A DNA stretch of 64,000 nucleotides from the NCBI GenBank assembly GCA_902617525.1, contig CACMWW010000002.1, positions 1 to 64,000 on the forward strand. The letters are read 5' to 3'. Below the pieces are notes generated by a model. It was not told the origin of the DNA and did not search any database. It saw only the letters and a list, made by a program, of their open reading frames with translations. Positions 46,100 to 56,346 of the stretch are shown piece by piece (the first letter of the stretch is position 1; every line of letters begins with the position of its first letter). The DNA is from an uncultured Pelagibacteraceae bacterium. Its GTDB lineage: Bacteria; Pseudomonadota; Alphaproteobacteria; Pelagibacterales; AG-422-B15. Position numbers and translations under genes: made by a program.

Positions 46100-47464
46100 T
46101 TAACTTATTAAATGATTTGACAACTTTCGTAAATTGATTGAATTTGAACCTTTTAGAAATACCTTGCAATTCCTATTAAATATTTTTTCTGCATTACTTA
46201 TAACACTATCTATATTCTCATAATATTCAAACTGAAGTCTATTGTATCTTTTTCTAAGTGAGAAAAATTTTGATCCAACAAAAATTACTTTTTTAGCTTT
46301 AATCAGTATTAGATATCTAATTAAATCCATATGAAATTTTTCAGATTTATTTCCAAGTTCATTCATGTCACCTATGACATAAACTAAGTGTCTATTTTTA
46401 AACTTATTAAAAATATCGATTGTGTCTCTCATAGAAACAGGGCTAGCATTATAAGAATGATCATGTACTTCTAATTTATTTCCCTTATACTTTGATTTTA
46501 GTATTTCGCCCCTTCCTTCTGTAAAAGGTACATTTTTAAATTGATTGATTAGTTTTAAATTTAAACCTAACATATAAAAACAGGCAAGAATGGCTAATGC
46601 ATTAAAAATAAGATTTTTTTGATTTCTTCTTAGAGTAAAATCAAGTTTACTGGCATCAGGCAATATTACTTGGTATTTAATAAAATTTGCAATATTTGTC
46701 TCATTTTTAAGATATACTTTTGATGATTTAACTTTTCCAATGTCTAAGCAAGTACTGATTTTTGTTTTTTTGAATAACGTGTAAAGCAATTTATAAAAAT
46801 TAGAATTTCTATTAATAATTAAGTTTTCAATACTTTTTGTTGAAGTGAATATTTCTGATTTTGCTAATGCAATTTCTTTTAAAGATTTAAAATTACCAAG
46901 GTGAACGTTTTCAACATTTAAAACTATAGCTGTTTGCGGCTGCAATACCTTTACTAATCTTTTTATTTCTCCTAAATGATTCATGCCTATTTCAAAAAAT
47001 CCATACTTCGTATGACGTGGCATATTTAGTAATTCAAGAGGTAGGCCATATAGATTATTAAATGATTTACGCGAACAAAAAACATTTTCCTCATTTCTTA
47101 GCAAAAAATTTATTGCATCTTTTGTGCCAGTTTTCCCAATACTACCTGTAATACCTACAATTTGTGTTTTCAGCTGCACTCTATACTTTGTTGCAAGCTT
47201 TAGTAGTGCTTTAGATGTATCTCTGACTTTGATTTGAGGTATTATTATGCCTTTTACTTTTTTATGAACAAAAGCAATAGATGCACCTTTTTTTTCCGCT
47301 TCTTTTAAATATTTATGACCATCCGTATTTAAACCTTTAATTGCAAAAAAAATATTACCTTTCCTTAATGACCGTGTGTCGATCGATGCGCCAGTTATTC
47401 TTTTGCCAGCAATATTGGTCCCAAATAATTCATTTATTTCAGCAGTTGTAATGAATTTTTTCAT
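46100..47464 (-). CDS. murF: UDP-MurNAc-tripeptide--D-Ala-D-Ala ligase
   Basis: VGITGSIGKTGTKDAI, HDHSYNASPVSMRDTID, VYVIGDMNELG. Confidence 0.94.
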   Translation of the reverse strand: MKKFITTAEINELFGTNIAGKRITGASIDTRSLRKGNIFFAIKGLNTDGHKYLKEAEKKGASIAFVHKKVKGIIIPQIKVRDTSKALLKLATKYRVQLKTQIVGITGSIGKTGTKDAINFLLRNEENVFCSRKSFNNLYGLPLELLNMPRHTKYGFFEIGMNHLGEIKRLVKVLQPQTAIVLNVENVHLGNFKSLKEIALAKSEIFTSTKSIENLIINRNSNFYKLLYTLFKKTKISTCLDIGKVKSSKVYLKNETNIANFIKYQVILPDASKLDFTLRRNQKNLIFNALAILACFYMLGLNLKLINQFKNVPFTEGRGEILKSKYKGNKLEVHDHSYNASPVSMRDTIDIFNKFKNRHLVYVIGDMNELGNKSEKFHMDLIRYLILIKAKKVIFVGSKFFSLRKRYNRLQFEYYENIDSVISNAEKIFNRNCKVFLKGSNSINLRKLSNHLIS

Positions 47465-48894
47465 TTTTTTTGTAAATATTTTTTGGCAATTTTAATATCA
47501 TCAAAAGGTAAATTTTTTCCCATGATGGATTGAAATTTTTCGTGACCCTTACCGGCAATAAGAAGCAAATCGCCTCTCTTTAATTCGTTAATAGCTTTTT
47601 TTATGGCTAGTTTTCTATTACCAATTTCAGATATGTTTTTTAAATTTCCAATCACTTCCTCTCTAATCCTTGCTGGATTTTCATATCTTGGATTATCATC
47701 TGTGACTGTTGCTTTATCAGCGTATTTTGAAGCTATTTTACCCATAAGCGGTCTTTTTTTTCTATCTCTATTTCCACCGCAACCAAATAAAACATGTACG
47801 TTTGATGTCTCTAACTTTTTTGACTCTACAATTGAATTTTTAAGAGCATCAGGCGTGTGTGCAAAATCAACATAAACTTTTCCACCTTTTTTTGTTTTTC
47901 CAACATATTCCATTCTTCCTAATACTGACGGGCAGTTAAGACTGCTTTTTGATAATTTTCTAGGATCAAATCCTATTAAATTCAAAATTGAAATTGCAAA
48001 TATAAAATTTTCTATCTGAAAATTTGGAAAATTTTTAAACTTTAAAAGAATTTGCTTGCTACCCACTATTGCTTTTACATGTTGAATATCATTTTTTTTG
48101 AGAATTTTTTTAATTTTATAATTTCTATTGGCTTGAAAATATAATGGCTGAATGGATTTATTTTCTTTTAAAATTGATCTTATTTTTTTAATGTATTTAG
48201 TTTTTGAATTAATAATTAATTTACTATCTTTATGTACATAATCTTTGAAAAGTATCATTTTACTTTTTATGTAATTATTTATGGTTTTATGATAATCAAG
48301 GTGATCATGTGATATATTTGTTAATGCACAAACATCAAAATTCATTCCATAAAATCTGCTTTGATGTAAGCCATGACTTGATGCTTCCATAACTAAATAT
48401 TTTATTTTTTTTTGACCTATTTTTTTTAATTGCATTGAAAGATCAATCGGTTCGGGTGAAGTAAGGTTATATTTATTTGTCTTCAACACAGAGTTGCCTA
48501 GAGTACCTATAGTAGCTACACTCTTTCCTGAAATTCTCAGTAAATAACTTAAAAAATATGCAACAGATGTTTTTCCATTAGTTCCTGTTATTGCAATTTT
48601 TGTTTCAATATTATTTTTGTTTATTTCAAATGCTAATAGCGATAGTGATTTTCTTATATCTTTAACCTTTATCACTGTCGTATTCTTAGGATATCTTTTT
48701 TTACTATATGACGGAACAACAATAGCTGCAGCACCCTTTTTGATTGCTTGATTTATGAACCTAGATCCATCTATTTCATTTCCAGGGATTGCAAAAAAAA
48801 TATTTCCTTTTTTTATCGATCTCGAGTCTGATGAGATTCCATTAAATTTTATCTTCTTTAATTTAATTTCTTCTAGAAGGGAGTGATTTGGCAT
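47461..48894 (-). CDS. murE: UDP-MurNAc-L-Ala-D-Glu--2,6-diaminopimelate ligase
   Basis: AITGTNGKTSVAYFLSYL, MEASSHGLHQSRF, DFAHTPDAL, DNPRYENPA (DNPR motif). Confidence 0.96.
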   Translation of the reverse strand: MPNHSLLEEIKLKKIKFNGISSDSRSIKKGNIFFAIPGNEIDGSRFINQAIKKGAAAIVVPSYSKKRYPKNTTVIKVKDIRKSLSLLAFEINKNNIETKIAITGTNGKTSVAYFLSYLLRISGKSVATIGTLGNSVLKTNKYNLTSPEPIDLSMQLKKIGQKKIKYLVMEASSHGLHQSRFYGMNFDVCALTNISHDHLDYHKTINNYIKSKMILFKDYVHKDSKLIINSKTKYIKKIRSILKENKSIQPLYFQANRNYKIKKILKKNDIQHVKAIVGSKQILLKFKNFPNFQIENFIFAISILNLIGFDPRKLSKSSLNCPSVLGRMEYVGKTKKGGKVYVDFAHTPDALKNSIVESKKLETSNVHVLFGCGGNRDRKKRPLMGKIASKYADKATVTDDNPRYENPARIREEVIGNLKNISEIGNRKLAIKKAINELKRGDLLLIAGKGHEKFQSIMGKNLPFDDIKIAKKYLQKK

Positions 48895-48897
48895 TTA

Positions 48898-50673
48898 TTA
48901 AAGAGAGGTATTAATGAGCATGTTTTCATTAGGTATGTATCTTGCCTTTATGTCCAAAATAGGACTTACTCTATCAATAATTTGTCTTGAAACTCTTGCC
49001 GCATTCCATCCAGCATCACTCCAGTTCCAAGTATTATATGGCTCTCCATATTCTCTATTAATCCCTTTCGGGTCATCTAATGAGATAAGAACTACATACT
49101 TTGGCTTGTGTATGGGTAGTACCGATATAAAAGTAGTTAACTTTTCTCTTGTGTAGGATTTTTTGTCTATCTTGTGAGATGTGCCTGTCTTACCTCCAAC
49201 CAAATATTTGAACTTACCATCTTCTGTGTATGCTTTATCAGCATCCTTGTTAAAGGCTTCTTTGGCAGTTCCTTTTGCAACAACTTGGCTTAAAAGGTAA
49301 CGCATAATTTCACTGGTCTCTTCTGAAAAAATTTGATTTTCATATCGTTTATCATCTCCTAATTTTGTTAGAGATGGCTTAATTAAATATCCTCCATTTA
49401 CTACAGCTGATGTAGCTACAGCTAAATGCAATGGTGATACTGAAAGGCCATAACCGTAAGAGATTGATTCTGTATTAACTGTTCTCCATGGGTCAGGAAT
49501 AATTGGAATTGCTTTTTCTGGTATTCCAATATTTACTTGACGAAGTAATCCAAGTTGAGACAAATATTCTTGCTGTAATTCTTTACCAATATCTCTAATC
49601 ATTTTAATCGTTCCAATATTTGATGATTTAACAAATATTTCTTCAACAGAACACATTTTTATTTCACAAGGCCTGTGAACATCCTCTACACGGTGCTTTC
49701 CGATATAAATGTGATTTTCAATCTTGTATTTTGTATTTGGCTTAAAGATTTTTTCCTCAATTCCCATTGCTGCAGTAAATATTTTCATCACTGAACCAAA
49801 CTCATATACGCCTAATGTGTTTTTGTTGAACTTATGATTGTCATTAGCATTTTTAGTATTGGGATCAAAATCTGGAAGTGATGTCATGGCAAGAATTTCT
49901 CCATTGTTGACATTCATTATGAGCCCTGAGCCACCAGTTGCTTTATATAATTTCATAGCAGCTAATATTTCATCACGAACAATATGTTGTATTCTTGTAT
50001 CTAAAGATAATATCAAATCATTATTTTCTTCATTTTGAAGAAACTTATTAAAAGATTTTTCTAGTCCAGATACGCCTGTATTATCAATGTCAACTTTTCC
50101 AACTAAATGACTAAAAAGTTCACTGTGAAGATATTTTCTTTTATAAGCATCTCTGAATTCAATTCCAGTTTCACCTAAATCTATATACTTTTGTAATTCT
50201 AATGGTTCAACATTTCGATCAAGCCAGAAAAATTTCTTTTCAGATACCAATTTATCAAGATCAGTTTTGGAAAACCTATTATTTATTGCTGAGACTTTAC
50301 TTATAAATTTTTTCTTATCATGTACAGCTTTTGGATTTACAGATATATGGGATGTTAATAAATTTGCTGTAAGAGAGGTATTATTTCTATCTAAAATATT
50401 TCCCCTTTTTGTCTTAACATTCTCAACAAAATAATTTCCCTTTTCAGTGTAAAGTAAATTAATTTCTATCATCTTGATTGTTACTGCCAAAAACAAACTA
50501 CTAAAAACAATCGCTGACAATATTAAACGATTATTTATTTTAAGGGCAAAATTACTCTTTAAAGACTTTAATCTTTCAAAAGCAAACTTTTCTTTATTGT
50601 ATCTGTGTGTGAATGAAAAACTTTTTTGATATATATCAATTTTCTTTCGGCCATTGTTCCGCTTTTTTTTCAC
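48898..50673 (-). CDS. ftsI: Peptidoglycan transpeptidase FtsI (PBP3)
   Basis: RGNILDRNNTSLTANL, GSVMKIFTAAM (SxxK), KSSNIG (SxN), GGKTGTSHK (KTG). Confidence 0.95.
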   Translation of the reverse strand: MKKKRNNGRKKIDIYQKSFSFTHRYNKEKFAFERLKSLKSNFALKINNRLILSAIVFSSLFLAVTIKMIEINLLYTEKGNYFVENVKTKRGNILDRNNTSLTANLLTSHISVNPKAVHDKKKFISKVSAINNRFSKTDLDKLVSEKKFFWLDRNVEPLELQKYIDLGETGIEFRDAYKRKYLHSELFSHLVGKVDIDNTGVSGLEKSFNKFLQNEENNDLILSLDTRIQHIVRDEILAAMKLYKATGGSGLIMNVNNGEILAMTSLPDFDPNTKNANDNHKFNKNTLGVYEFGSVMKIFTAAMGIEEKIFKPNTKYKIENHIYIGKHRVEDVHRPCEIKMCSVEEIFVKSSNIGTIKMIRDIGKELQQEYLSQLGLLRQVNIGIPEKAIPIIPDPWRTVNTESISYGYGLSVSPLHLAVATSAVVNGGYLIKPSLTKLGDDKRYENQIFSEETSEIMRYLLSQVVAKGTAKEAFNKDADKAYTEDGKFKYLVGGKTGTSHKIDKKSYTREKLTTFISVLPIHKPKYVVLISLDDPKGINREYGEPYNTWNWSDAGWNAARVSRQIIDRVSPILDIKARYIPNENMLINTSL

Positions 50674-50678
50674 GGAAT

Positions 50679-51023
50679 TTACCTTGCCAAATTTTGATTT
50701 ATTGTTGATGTATTATAAATTTCAATGACATCATTAAATAATTCATTATTTTCTTCAATATCTTCATTATCTAATACAACAAAATACTTTTCGTAATCAT
50801 TAGTAATAATCATTTCTGAAATCTTTTTAATATTCATTGGTGAAACCAAATGGTCCCATTCAATTTTATAAAGCTCATTTATCTTTTGTTCTTCTCGAAG
50901 TGTTAATTCAAGTTCATTAATATACTTTTGCTTTTCAGCTGATATGTTTTTTATAACCATAATTGCAAGTAATCCGGTTAATAAAACAGCAACCGACAAT
51001 ATTTTAAAGAAAGTACTTATCAT
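50679..51023 (-). CDS. ftsL: Cell division protein FtsL
   Basis: Small bitopic coiled-coil protein between rsmH and ftsI. Confidence 0.8.
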   Translation of the reverse strand: MISTFFKILSVAVLLTGLLAIMVIKNISAEKQKYINELELTLREEQKINELYKIEWDHLVSPMNIKKISEMIITNDYEKYFVVLDNEDIEENNELFNDVIEIYNTSTINQNLAR

Positions 51024-51940
51024 AATTCAAATCCTAACTCAGATATTGGAATATAATTAAAGTTTAATCCCTCACGCTTGATGACTCTAAGCTTTGCAGA
51101 ACGGGATCTTGGGTTACTTAATACTTCCTTGGAAGATGGTTTTATTAATTTGGTCTTTTTATTTTTTAAACAAACTTTATTTGTAAAATTCTTTACCAGC
51201 CTATCCTCAATTGAATGAAATGTGACCACGCATATCTTCCCGTTCGCTCTTAGTAAATTAAAAGCTTGGTTGAGACCAGCATGAAGCTCTTGTATTTCAT
51301 TATTAATAAAAATTCTAATAGCCTGGAATGTTTTCGTTGCAGGATGTTTTTTGTAATATTTTGAAGGAAACGATTTTTTAATTATTTCTGCAAGCTCGAT
51401 CGTACTCTCAATTTTTTTTTGAGTTCTATGCTTCTCTATATTCCTTGCAATTTTTCTTGAATTTCTCTCATCTCCATAATGATAGATGATATCAGCAAGC
51501 TCATCTTTGTCCTTTTTATTTATTAAGTCTGAGGCTGTTTGGCCATCCTGACTCATTCTCATATCTAGGGGGCCATCTTGCATGAATGAAAACCCTCTAT
51601 TTGCATCATCTAGTTGCATTGATGAAACTCCTATATCAAATACGAAACCGTTAATTTCTTTTTCTTTTTTTTCTTTGAAAATTTGATCAATCTGACCAAA
51701 TTTAGAATGTACAAAAGAAAATCGACTGCCGTATTTTTTTTTAAATCTTTCAGCTTGTTTTTTGACTGTTGGATCTCTGTCGATTGCAATGACTTTGCAT
51801 TCACAGCTTTGAAGGATTCTCTCTGTATATCCTCCATATCCAAATGTTGCATCGATGTATGTTTCATTATCTTTTGGTCCTAATTGTTCAATAACCTCTT
51901 CAATAAGAACTGGCCTGTGGCCAAGTTCTTTATTTGTCAT
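51020..51940 (-). CDS. rsmH: 16S rRNA (cytosine(1402)-N(4))-methyltransferase
   Basis: [55 protein letters not shown]. Confidence 0.97.
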   Translation of the reverse strand: MTNKELGHRPVLIEEVIEQLGPKDNETYIDATFGYGGYTERILQSCECKVIAIDRDPTVKKQAERFKKKYGSRFSFVHSKFGQIDQIFKEKKEKEINGFVFDIGVSSMQLDDANRGFSFMQDGPLDMRMSQDGQTASDLINKKDKDELADIIYHYGDERNSRKIARNIEKHRTQKKIESTIELAEIIKKSFPSKYYKKHPATKTFQAIRIFINNEIQELHAGLNQAFNLLRANGKICVVTFHSIEDRLVKNFTNKVCLKNKKTKLIKPSSKEVLSNPRSRSAKLRVIKREGLNFNYIPISELGFEL

Positions 51941-53577
51941 TTACTCTGTCTTCTCAAGAAAGATGGAATTTCAAGTAAATCTTGATCAGTTTCTAATTCT
52001 TCATCAGCTTCAATAGAATTATGTGTTTCATCCAGTTGATGCACGTTTTGGTCACTAAATAAGTCAGGCGAGTCGCTATCTGAATTTTCCCTATTTGCAT
52101 GTATTAAATCCATAATGCTTTGAGAAGACTCTTCCTGCTCCATTTCTGGCTCTTCGATTGGTTCTGGTTCGACTACAGGCTCAGCAATCATTTCTGGTTC
52201 AGAAACTGGCTCTGATTCCATTTCTGGCTCACCAATTAACTCTTCTTCAGCAACTTCCATTTCTGGTTCAGAAACTGGCTCTGATTCCATTTCTGGCTCA
52301 GAAATTACCTCTTCTTCAGCAACTTCCATTTCTGGTTCTTCGATTGGTTCTGGTTCAACTACAGGCTCAGCAATCATTTCTGGTTCAGAAGTTTCCTCTT
52401 CAATAATTGTTTTTTCCTCATTCATTGAACTTAAGTCTTTTTTATCTGAGCTATCCATATACATATACGGATCAGTATTTTCGTGAATTTCATCTTCTTG
52501 ATTAGCTGAAGCATGAATAGATCCTGCTCCATTTACTTGAGCTGCTGAAACTGATGAAACTGTTGAACTATTATTTACTTGTAAATCAATTATCCTCTTT
52601 GATGGCTTGTCATGAGGTTCTAAACCAGTCGCAACCACAGAAACTCTAGCTTTTCCCTCAAGGTTTTCGTCAAAGATTGATCCAACAATTACATCCGCAT
52701 CTGGGTGAACTTGTTCTCTTATCTCATTTGTTATTTTATCAACCTCATGCAATGTTAAGTCAGTTCCACCAGTTATATTGATCAATAATCCCTTTGCTCC
52801 ATCCAAAGAGTAGTCATCAAGCAGTGGATTTGTAACTGCATTGTGAGCACATTCTATTGCTCTGTTTTCCCCAGACGCTTCACCTGTGCCCATCATGGCG
52901 CGTCCCATATTATTCATGATTGTCTTTACATCAGCAAAGTCTAAGTTGATTAATCCCGGTACGACCATCAAATCGGTAATACTTCTTACTCCTGCATGCA
53001 AAACATCATCCGCCATTGAAAATGCATCGGCAAATGTTGTTTTCTCATCAGCAACTTTAAATAGATTCTGGTTTGGAATAACAATTGTTGTATCTACTAA
53101 ATGTTCTAACTCTTTTAGCCCTTGCTCAGCAATTCTCATTCTTCCAGCACCTTCGAATTGAAATGGTTTAGTAACAACTGCTACAGTAAGTATACCCAAT
53201 TCTCTAGCAACACGCGCTATCACAGGAGCAGCGCCTGTACCAGTACCGCCACCCATACCAGCGGTAATGAAAAGCATGTTTGTGCCTTCAAGTCTTTCCA
53301 TTATTTCGTGTTTAGTTTCATCGGCTGAGGATTTACCGATATCAGGATGAGAACCAGCTCCCAATCCCTTAGTAACCTGAACACCCAATTGCATTTTTGA
53401 GTCACTTAATGATTTAGACAGAGCCTGTGCATCTGTATTGGCTGCAACAAATTCAACTCCCGATAATCCGGATTGAATCATATTGTTAATTGCATTACCG
53501 CCTGCACCACCGACTCCAAATACTGTTATCTTTGGCTTAAGCTCTTTTAGTTCTGGAACACTTAAATTTAAAACCAT
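51937..53577 (-). CDS. ftsZ: Cell division GTPase FtsZ with a repetitive acidic C-terminal linker
   Basis: [32 protein letters not shown]-terminal conserved peptide [11 protein letters not shown]. Strong AGGAGG SD. Confidence 0.98.
   Translation of the reverse strand: MVLNLSVPELKELKPKITVFGVGGAGGNAINNMIQSGLSGVEFVAANTDAQALSKSLSDSKMQLGVQVTKGLGAGSHPDIGKSSADETKHEIMERLEGTNMLFITAGMGGGTGTGAAPVIARVARELGILTVAVVTKPFQFEGAGRMRIAEQGLKELEHLVDTTIVIPNQNLFKVADEKTTFADAFSMADDVLHAGVRSITDLMVVPGLINLDFADVKTIMNNMGRAMMGTGEASGENRAIECAHNAVTNPLLDDYSLDGAKGLLINITGGTDLTLHEVDKITNEIREQVHPDADVIVGSIFDENLEGKARVSVVATGLEPHDKPSKRIIDLQVNNSSTVSSVSAAQVNGAGSIHASANQEDEIHENTDPYMYMDSSDKKDLSSMNEEKTIIEEETSEPEMIAEPVVEPEPIEEPEMEVAEEEVISEPEMESEPVSEPEMEVAEEELIGEPEMESEPVSEPEMIAEPVVEPEPIEEPEMEQEESSQSIMDLIHANRENSDSDSPDLFSDQNVHQLDETHNSIEADEELETDQDLLEIPSFLRRQSK
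52135..52400 (-). repeat. In-frame Glu/Pro-rich repeats in the FtsZ linker
   Basis: Repeated blocks [21 protein letters not shown] (x2) and PEMEVAEEE[VL]I[SG][11 protein letters not shown] (x2 tandem). Boundaries approximate. Confidence 0.85.
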
Positions 53578-53602
53578 GAAATTATCCTCCTATTTTCATT
53601 AG

Positions 53603-54055
53603 TTATTCATTTTTCCATTTGAGATTTGCTAAATTATTTTTTGCATTATCACTTTTTTCTTTTTTGAAAGAATCATAAGTTTCAGGATTCCACATTTGGA
53701 ATGTTTCACCCATACCTACGAAAGAAACATGGTCAATAATACCTGCAATAGAGATTAGTCCATCGGGTATGATGACTCTGCCTTCTTGATCAAAATGAAT
53801 TTGATGGCTGTCAGCAAAAATAGAAGTTGAAAAGGTATTTCTTTCCTCACTGAAGGGACCGGATGCTTCTATCGCATCACTGATCTTTTGCATTCTATTA
53901 GCAGTACATCCTTCAATTGACTTAAGAGTCGGTGAAGGATAACAAATCATGCCCTTCAATCCGTTTTGTTCTAAGACACTTCTAAAAGAAGACGGAACAG
54001 AAACACGACCTTTTTTGTCAATGCGATTGATGTATGTAGATAGAAACAATGCCAT
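53603..54055 (-). CDS. mraZ: Transcriptional regulator MraZ
   Basis: INRIDKKGRVSVPSSFRSVL and FDQEGRVIIPDGLISIAGI (two SpoVT-AbrB-like repeats). Start revised to MALFLSTYINRIDKKG at 54055. Confidence 0.94.
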   Translation of the reverse strand: MALFLSTYINRIDKKGRVSVPSSFRSVLEQNGLKGMICYPSPTLKSIEGCTANRMQKISDAIEASGPFSEERNTFSTSIFADSHQIHFDQEGRVIIPDGLISIAGIIDHVSFVGMGETFQMWNPETYDSFKKEKSDNAKNNLANLKWKNE

Positions 54056-54103
54056 TTTTAAAAAAAAGTTAGTTATTAAAATAATCAACAAAATTACCTC
54101 ATT

Positions 54104-54147
54104 TGGGTTAAATTGGGATTACTTGGGATAGTATGGGATTATATGGG
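54104..54147 (+). promoter_or_regulatory. Probable MraZ operator: five direct TGGG repeats with 10-bp period
   Basis: TGGG at 54104, 54114, 54124, 54134 and 54144, about 50-90 bp upstream of the mraZ start. ATTATA (TATAAT on the mraZ strand) at 54138-54143 overlaps the array. Confidence 0.82.
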
Positions 54148-54249
54148 TAATGTCTATACCTATTTATGATATTTCTTTTATAATCAATTATTTAACTAAT
54201 ATTATACATTAGCCTGTATTTATAAACTATTGAAAATAAATGAGAAATT

Positions 54250-54610
54250 TTGCCAGATAATTTATAAGCCGGGTTCTGTGATTTTTTTACAAAAAACCGA
54301 TAACTATTCATCTAGCTCAATTGTTACCAATTGAGTCGTGCGATCAACCCGGTTACAGCCAAGACAAGCCAATGTAACCCTATTTAATCTTGCTCCCAGT
54401 GGGGTTTACCATGCCTTTTTTGTTACCAAAAAAGCGGTGAGCTCTTACCTCACCTTTTCACCCTTACCCTTAAAATTTCAATTAGGGCGGTTTATTTTCT
54501 GCGGCACTTTCCCTAGAGTTGCCTCCGCCGGGTGTTACCCGGCACTGTTGCCTTGTGGAGCCCGGACTTTCCTCTTGATCAAGCCAAGCAGTTATCCAAT
54601 TATCTGGCTG
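54250..54610 (-). ncRNA. rnpB: RNase P RNA (type A)
   Basis: Reverse complement holds GAGGAAAGTCCGGGCTCCAC near the 5' end and CAGAACCCGGCTTAT near the 3' end. P1 helix GCCAGATAATT (54252-54262) pairs with AATTATCTGGC (54598-54608). Confidence 0.95.
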
Positions 54611-54639
54611 AAAGGGTTTATCCTCTTAAAAGATATTGG

Positions 54640-55356
54640 TCAAGCCTCTCTTTGAAGAGATATAAGTTCTCTCAGATATCCCATCAATTTGCGCTTAACC
54701 GTAAAATCCTCTAACTCTTCGGGGCAATAGTGACTTTCAAAAGCGTAAATAACTTGAAGTGTTTCCTTATCCATTAAACTCGATAAAGTAATTTTATAAC
54801 CAAAATCTCTTAGTAACTGTTGTAAAGACTTAATCTCTGAAGCTTTGAGCGGCGTTTTTGAATTATTTTTCTTTGGTAAAATTACTAAGCCGTTTGCAGC
54901 CAACTTATGCCAAGGAAATAAATATCCCGGATCTATCTTTCGCAGCGGAGCAACATCTGAGTGGCCCAAAACATTACTTTTTTTTATTTTGTACTTTGTC
55001 TGCAGACTTTCGATTAATGATATAAGTGAATTTATCTGAGATAACTTGAATTTGTGATATCCAAATTCTTGGCCTTTATTTTGTAACTCTATGCCTATAG
55101 ACTTTGAATTTAAATTTCTATCTTTTTTCCAATAAGATATGCCTGCGTGCCAAGCAATATCTTTATCATTTACGAGTTGGGTAATTTTTCCTCCTTCATT
55201 AATAAAATAATGTGAGCTCACTTTATGTTTTTTTGATCTAAGTCTTTTAATTGACTCCTGCGCTGTTTTCATTCCTGTATAATGTATAATTATATATTTT
55301 ATATTTCTTCTTTTTACTTGTTGAAAATTTGGGGATTTTAGATATTCAATTTTCAT
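54640..55356 (-). CDS. N-acetylmuramoyl-L-alanine amidase (AmpD-like, amidase_2)
   Basis: YIIIHYTGMKTAQESIKRL, VSSHYFINEGGKITQLV, AWHAGISYW, SIGIELQN, GHSDVAPLRKIDPG. Confidence 0.93.
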   Translation of the reverse strand: MKIEYLKSPNFQQVKRRNIKYIIIHYTGMKTAQESIKRLRSKKHKVSSHYFINEGGKITQLVNDKDIAWHAGISYWKKDRNLNSKSIGIELQNKGQEFGYHKFKLSQINSLISLIESLQTKYKIKKSNVLGHSDVAPLRKIDPGYLFPWHKLAANGLVILPKKNNSKTPLKASEIKSLQQLLRDFGYKITLSSLMDKETLQVIYAFESHYCPEELEDFTVKRKLMGYLRELISLQREA

Positions 55357-56252
55357 GGTGAACTCGATACCTTTTCCTCTTCTGGTTCTCTCATCATTAC
55401 AATAGCAACTCCTGTGAATGACATGGTTGCGCCAAAGATGATTTTAAATGTAAGCACTTCATTAAATCCTTCATAGAGAGAAAAATAAGAAATAATTAGT
55501 GCATTTATTATCGCAAGTACCGGAGCAAGGAGCGTTAGAGGTGTAATTTTTGATAATTCATATTTTGTTATTAAGTAATAAAAACCTGCATGGCCGATAG
55601 CTGTTGCGGCAAATGCTGTAAATAATATAGCTCCCCAGCCAATAATAGATGCATTTAAAATCAAGTCTAATTGATTTTCCTCAACTAAAAATGAAATCGT
55701 TGCCAAGAATAAAAAGCTTATAAAAGCAATCCAAGCTTGTAGATCAAACACTTTAACATCTTTTAATTTCTTCATAAAAAGTAGGCTGATAGCAATAGAT
55801 AAAGCTGCTAATAATGCATAATAAACACCACCAAGATCAGAAAATATTGTAGGCTCAAAAATCAAAATAATAACTCCACCAAATGCAAGTGCTATTCCAA
55901 GAATACGCCTCCACTTAATCACCTCACCTAAAAATATAACGGATAATATAGTTGCAAATGGTACACCTAATTGGAGAACCACAGCAACAGAGGAAATAAA
56001 TTGAGAATTATCAAGAGCAAGATAGAAAAATGCAAAATGAATGCCTCCTCCTAATATAGAGATAATTAAAATATTAGTCATTTGGCCTCGATGAATTTTC
56101 AAAAAGGGTATGAGTAAAACTGCAATGATTAAAAATCTCATTGTCGTAAATAAAAATGGTGGAAATTCATTTACACCAATTTTTGCAGAAATAAATGCCA
56201 GTCCCCACGCTAGATTAATGGATAGTACAATGAATATGTCTATTGTTCTCAA
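55353..56252 (-). CDS. EamA/DMT-family transporter
   Basis: About 10 TM segments; NLAWGLAFISAKIGVNEFPP, LLAPVLAIINALIIS, GATMSFTGVAIVM. Confidence 0.9.
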   Translation of the reverse strand: MRTIDIFIVLSINLAWGLAFISAKIGVNEFPPFLFTTMRFLIIAVLLIPFLKIHRGQMTNILIISILGGGIHFAFFYLALDNSQFISSVAVVLQLGVPFATILSVIFLGEVIKWRRILGIALAFGGVIILIFEPTIFSDLGGVYYALLAALSIAISLLFMKKLKDVKVFDLQAWIAFISFLFLATISFLVEENQLDLILNASIIGWGAILFTAFAATAIGHAGFYYLITKYELSKITPLTLLAPVLAIINALIISYFSLYEGFNEVLTFKIIFGATMSFTGVAIVMMREPEEEKVSSSP

Positions 56253-56346
56253 TACTGCCTCATTTCTGCATTTTTTTCTATTTATAATACGATTACACTA
56301 AAATATTAATTTGATTAGAAAATTCATATAGAATAGCATTATTTCA

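Noticed and set aside
52158-52406. Plus-strand ORF and CRISPR-like periodicity over the ftsZ linker
   Set aside because: The repetition comes from in-frame Glu/Pro codons of FtsZ on the minus strand; repeats are contiguous and coding, with no unique spacers. The plus-strand ORF is antisense by-product.
54338-54714. Plus-strand ORFs 54338-54655 and 54532-54714
   Set aside because: Antisense to the RNase P RNA gene and the ampD 3' end; no protein-like family signal.
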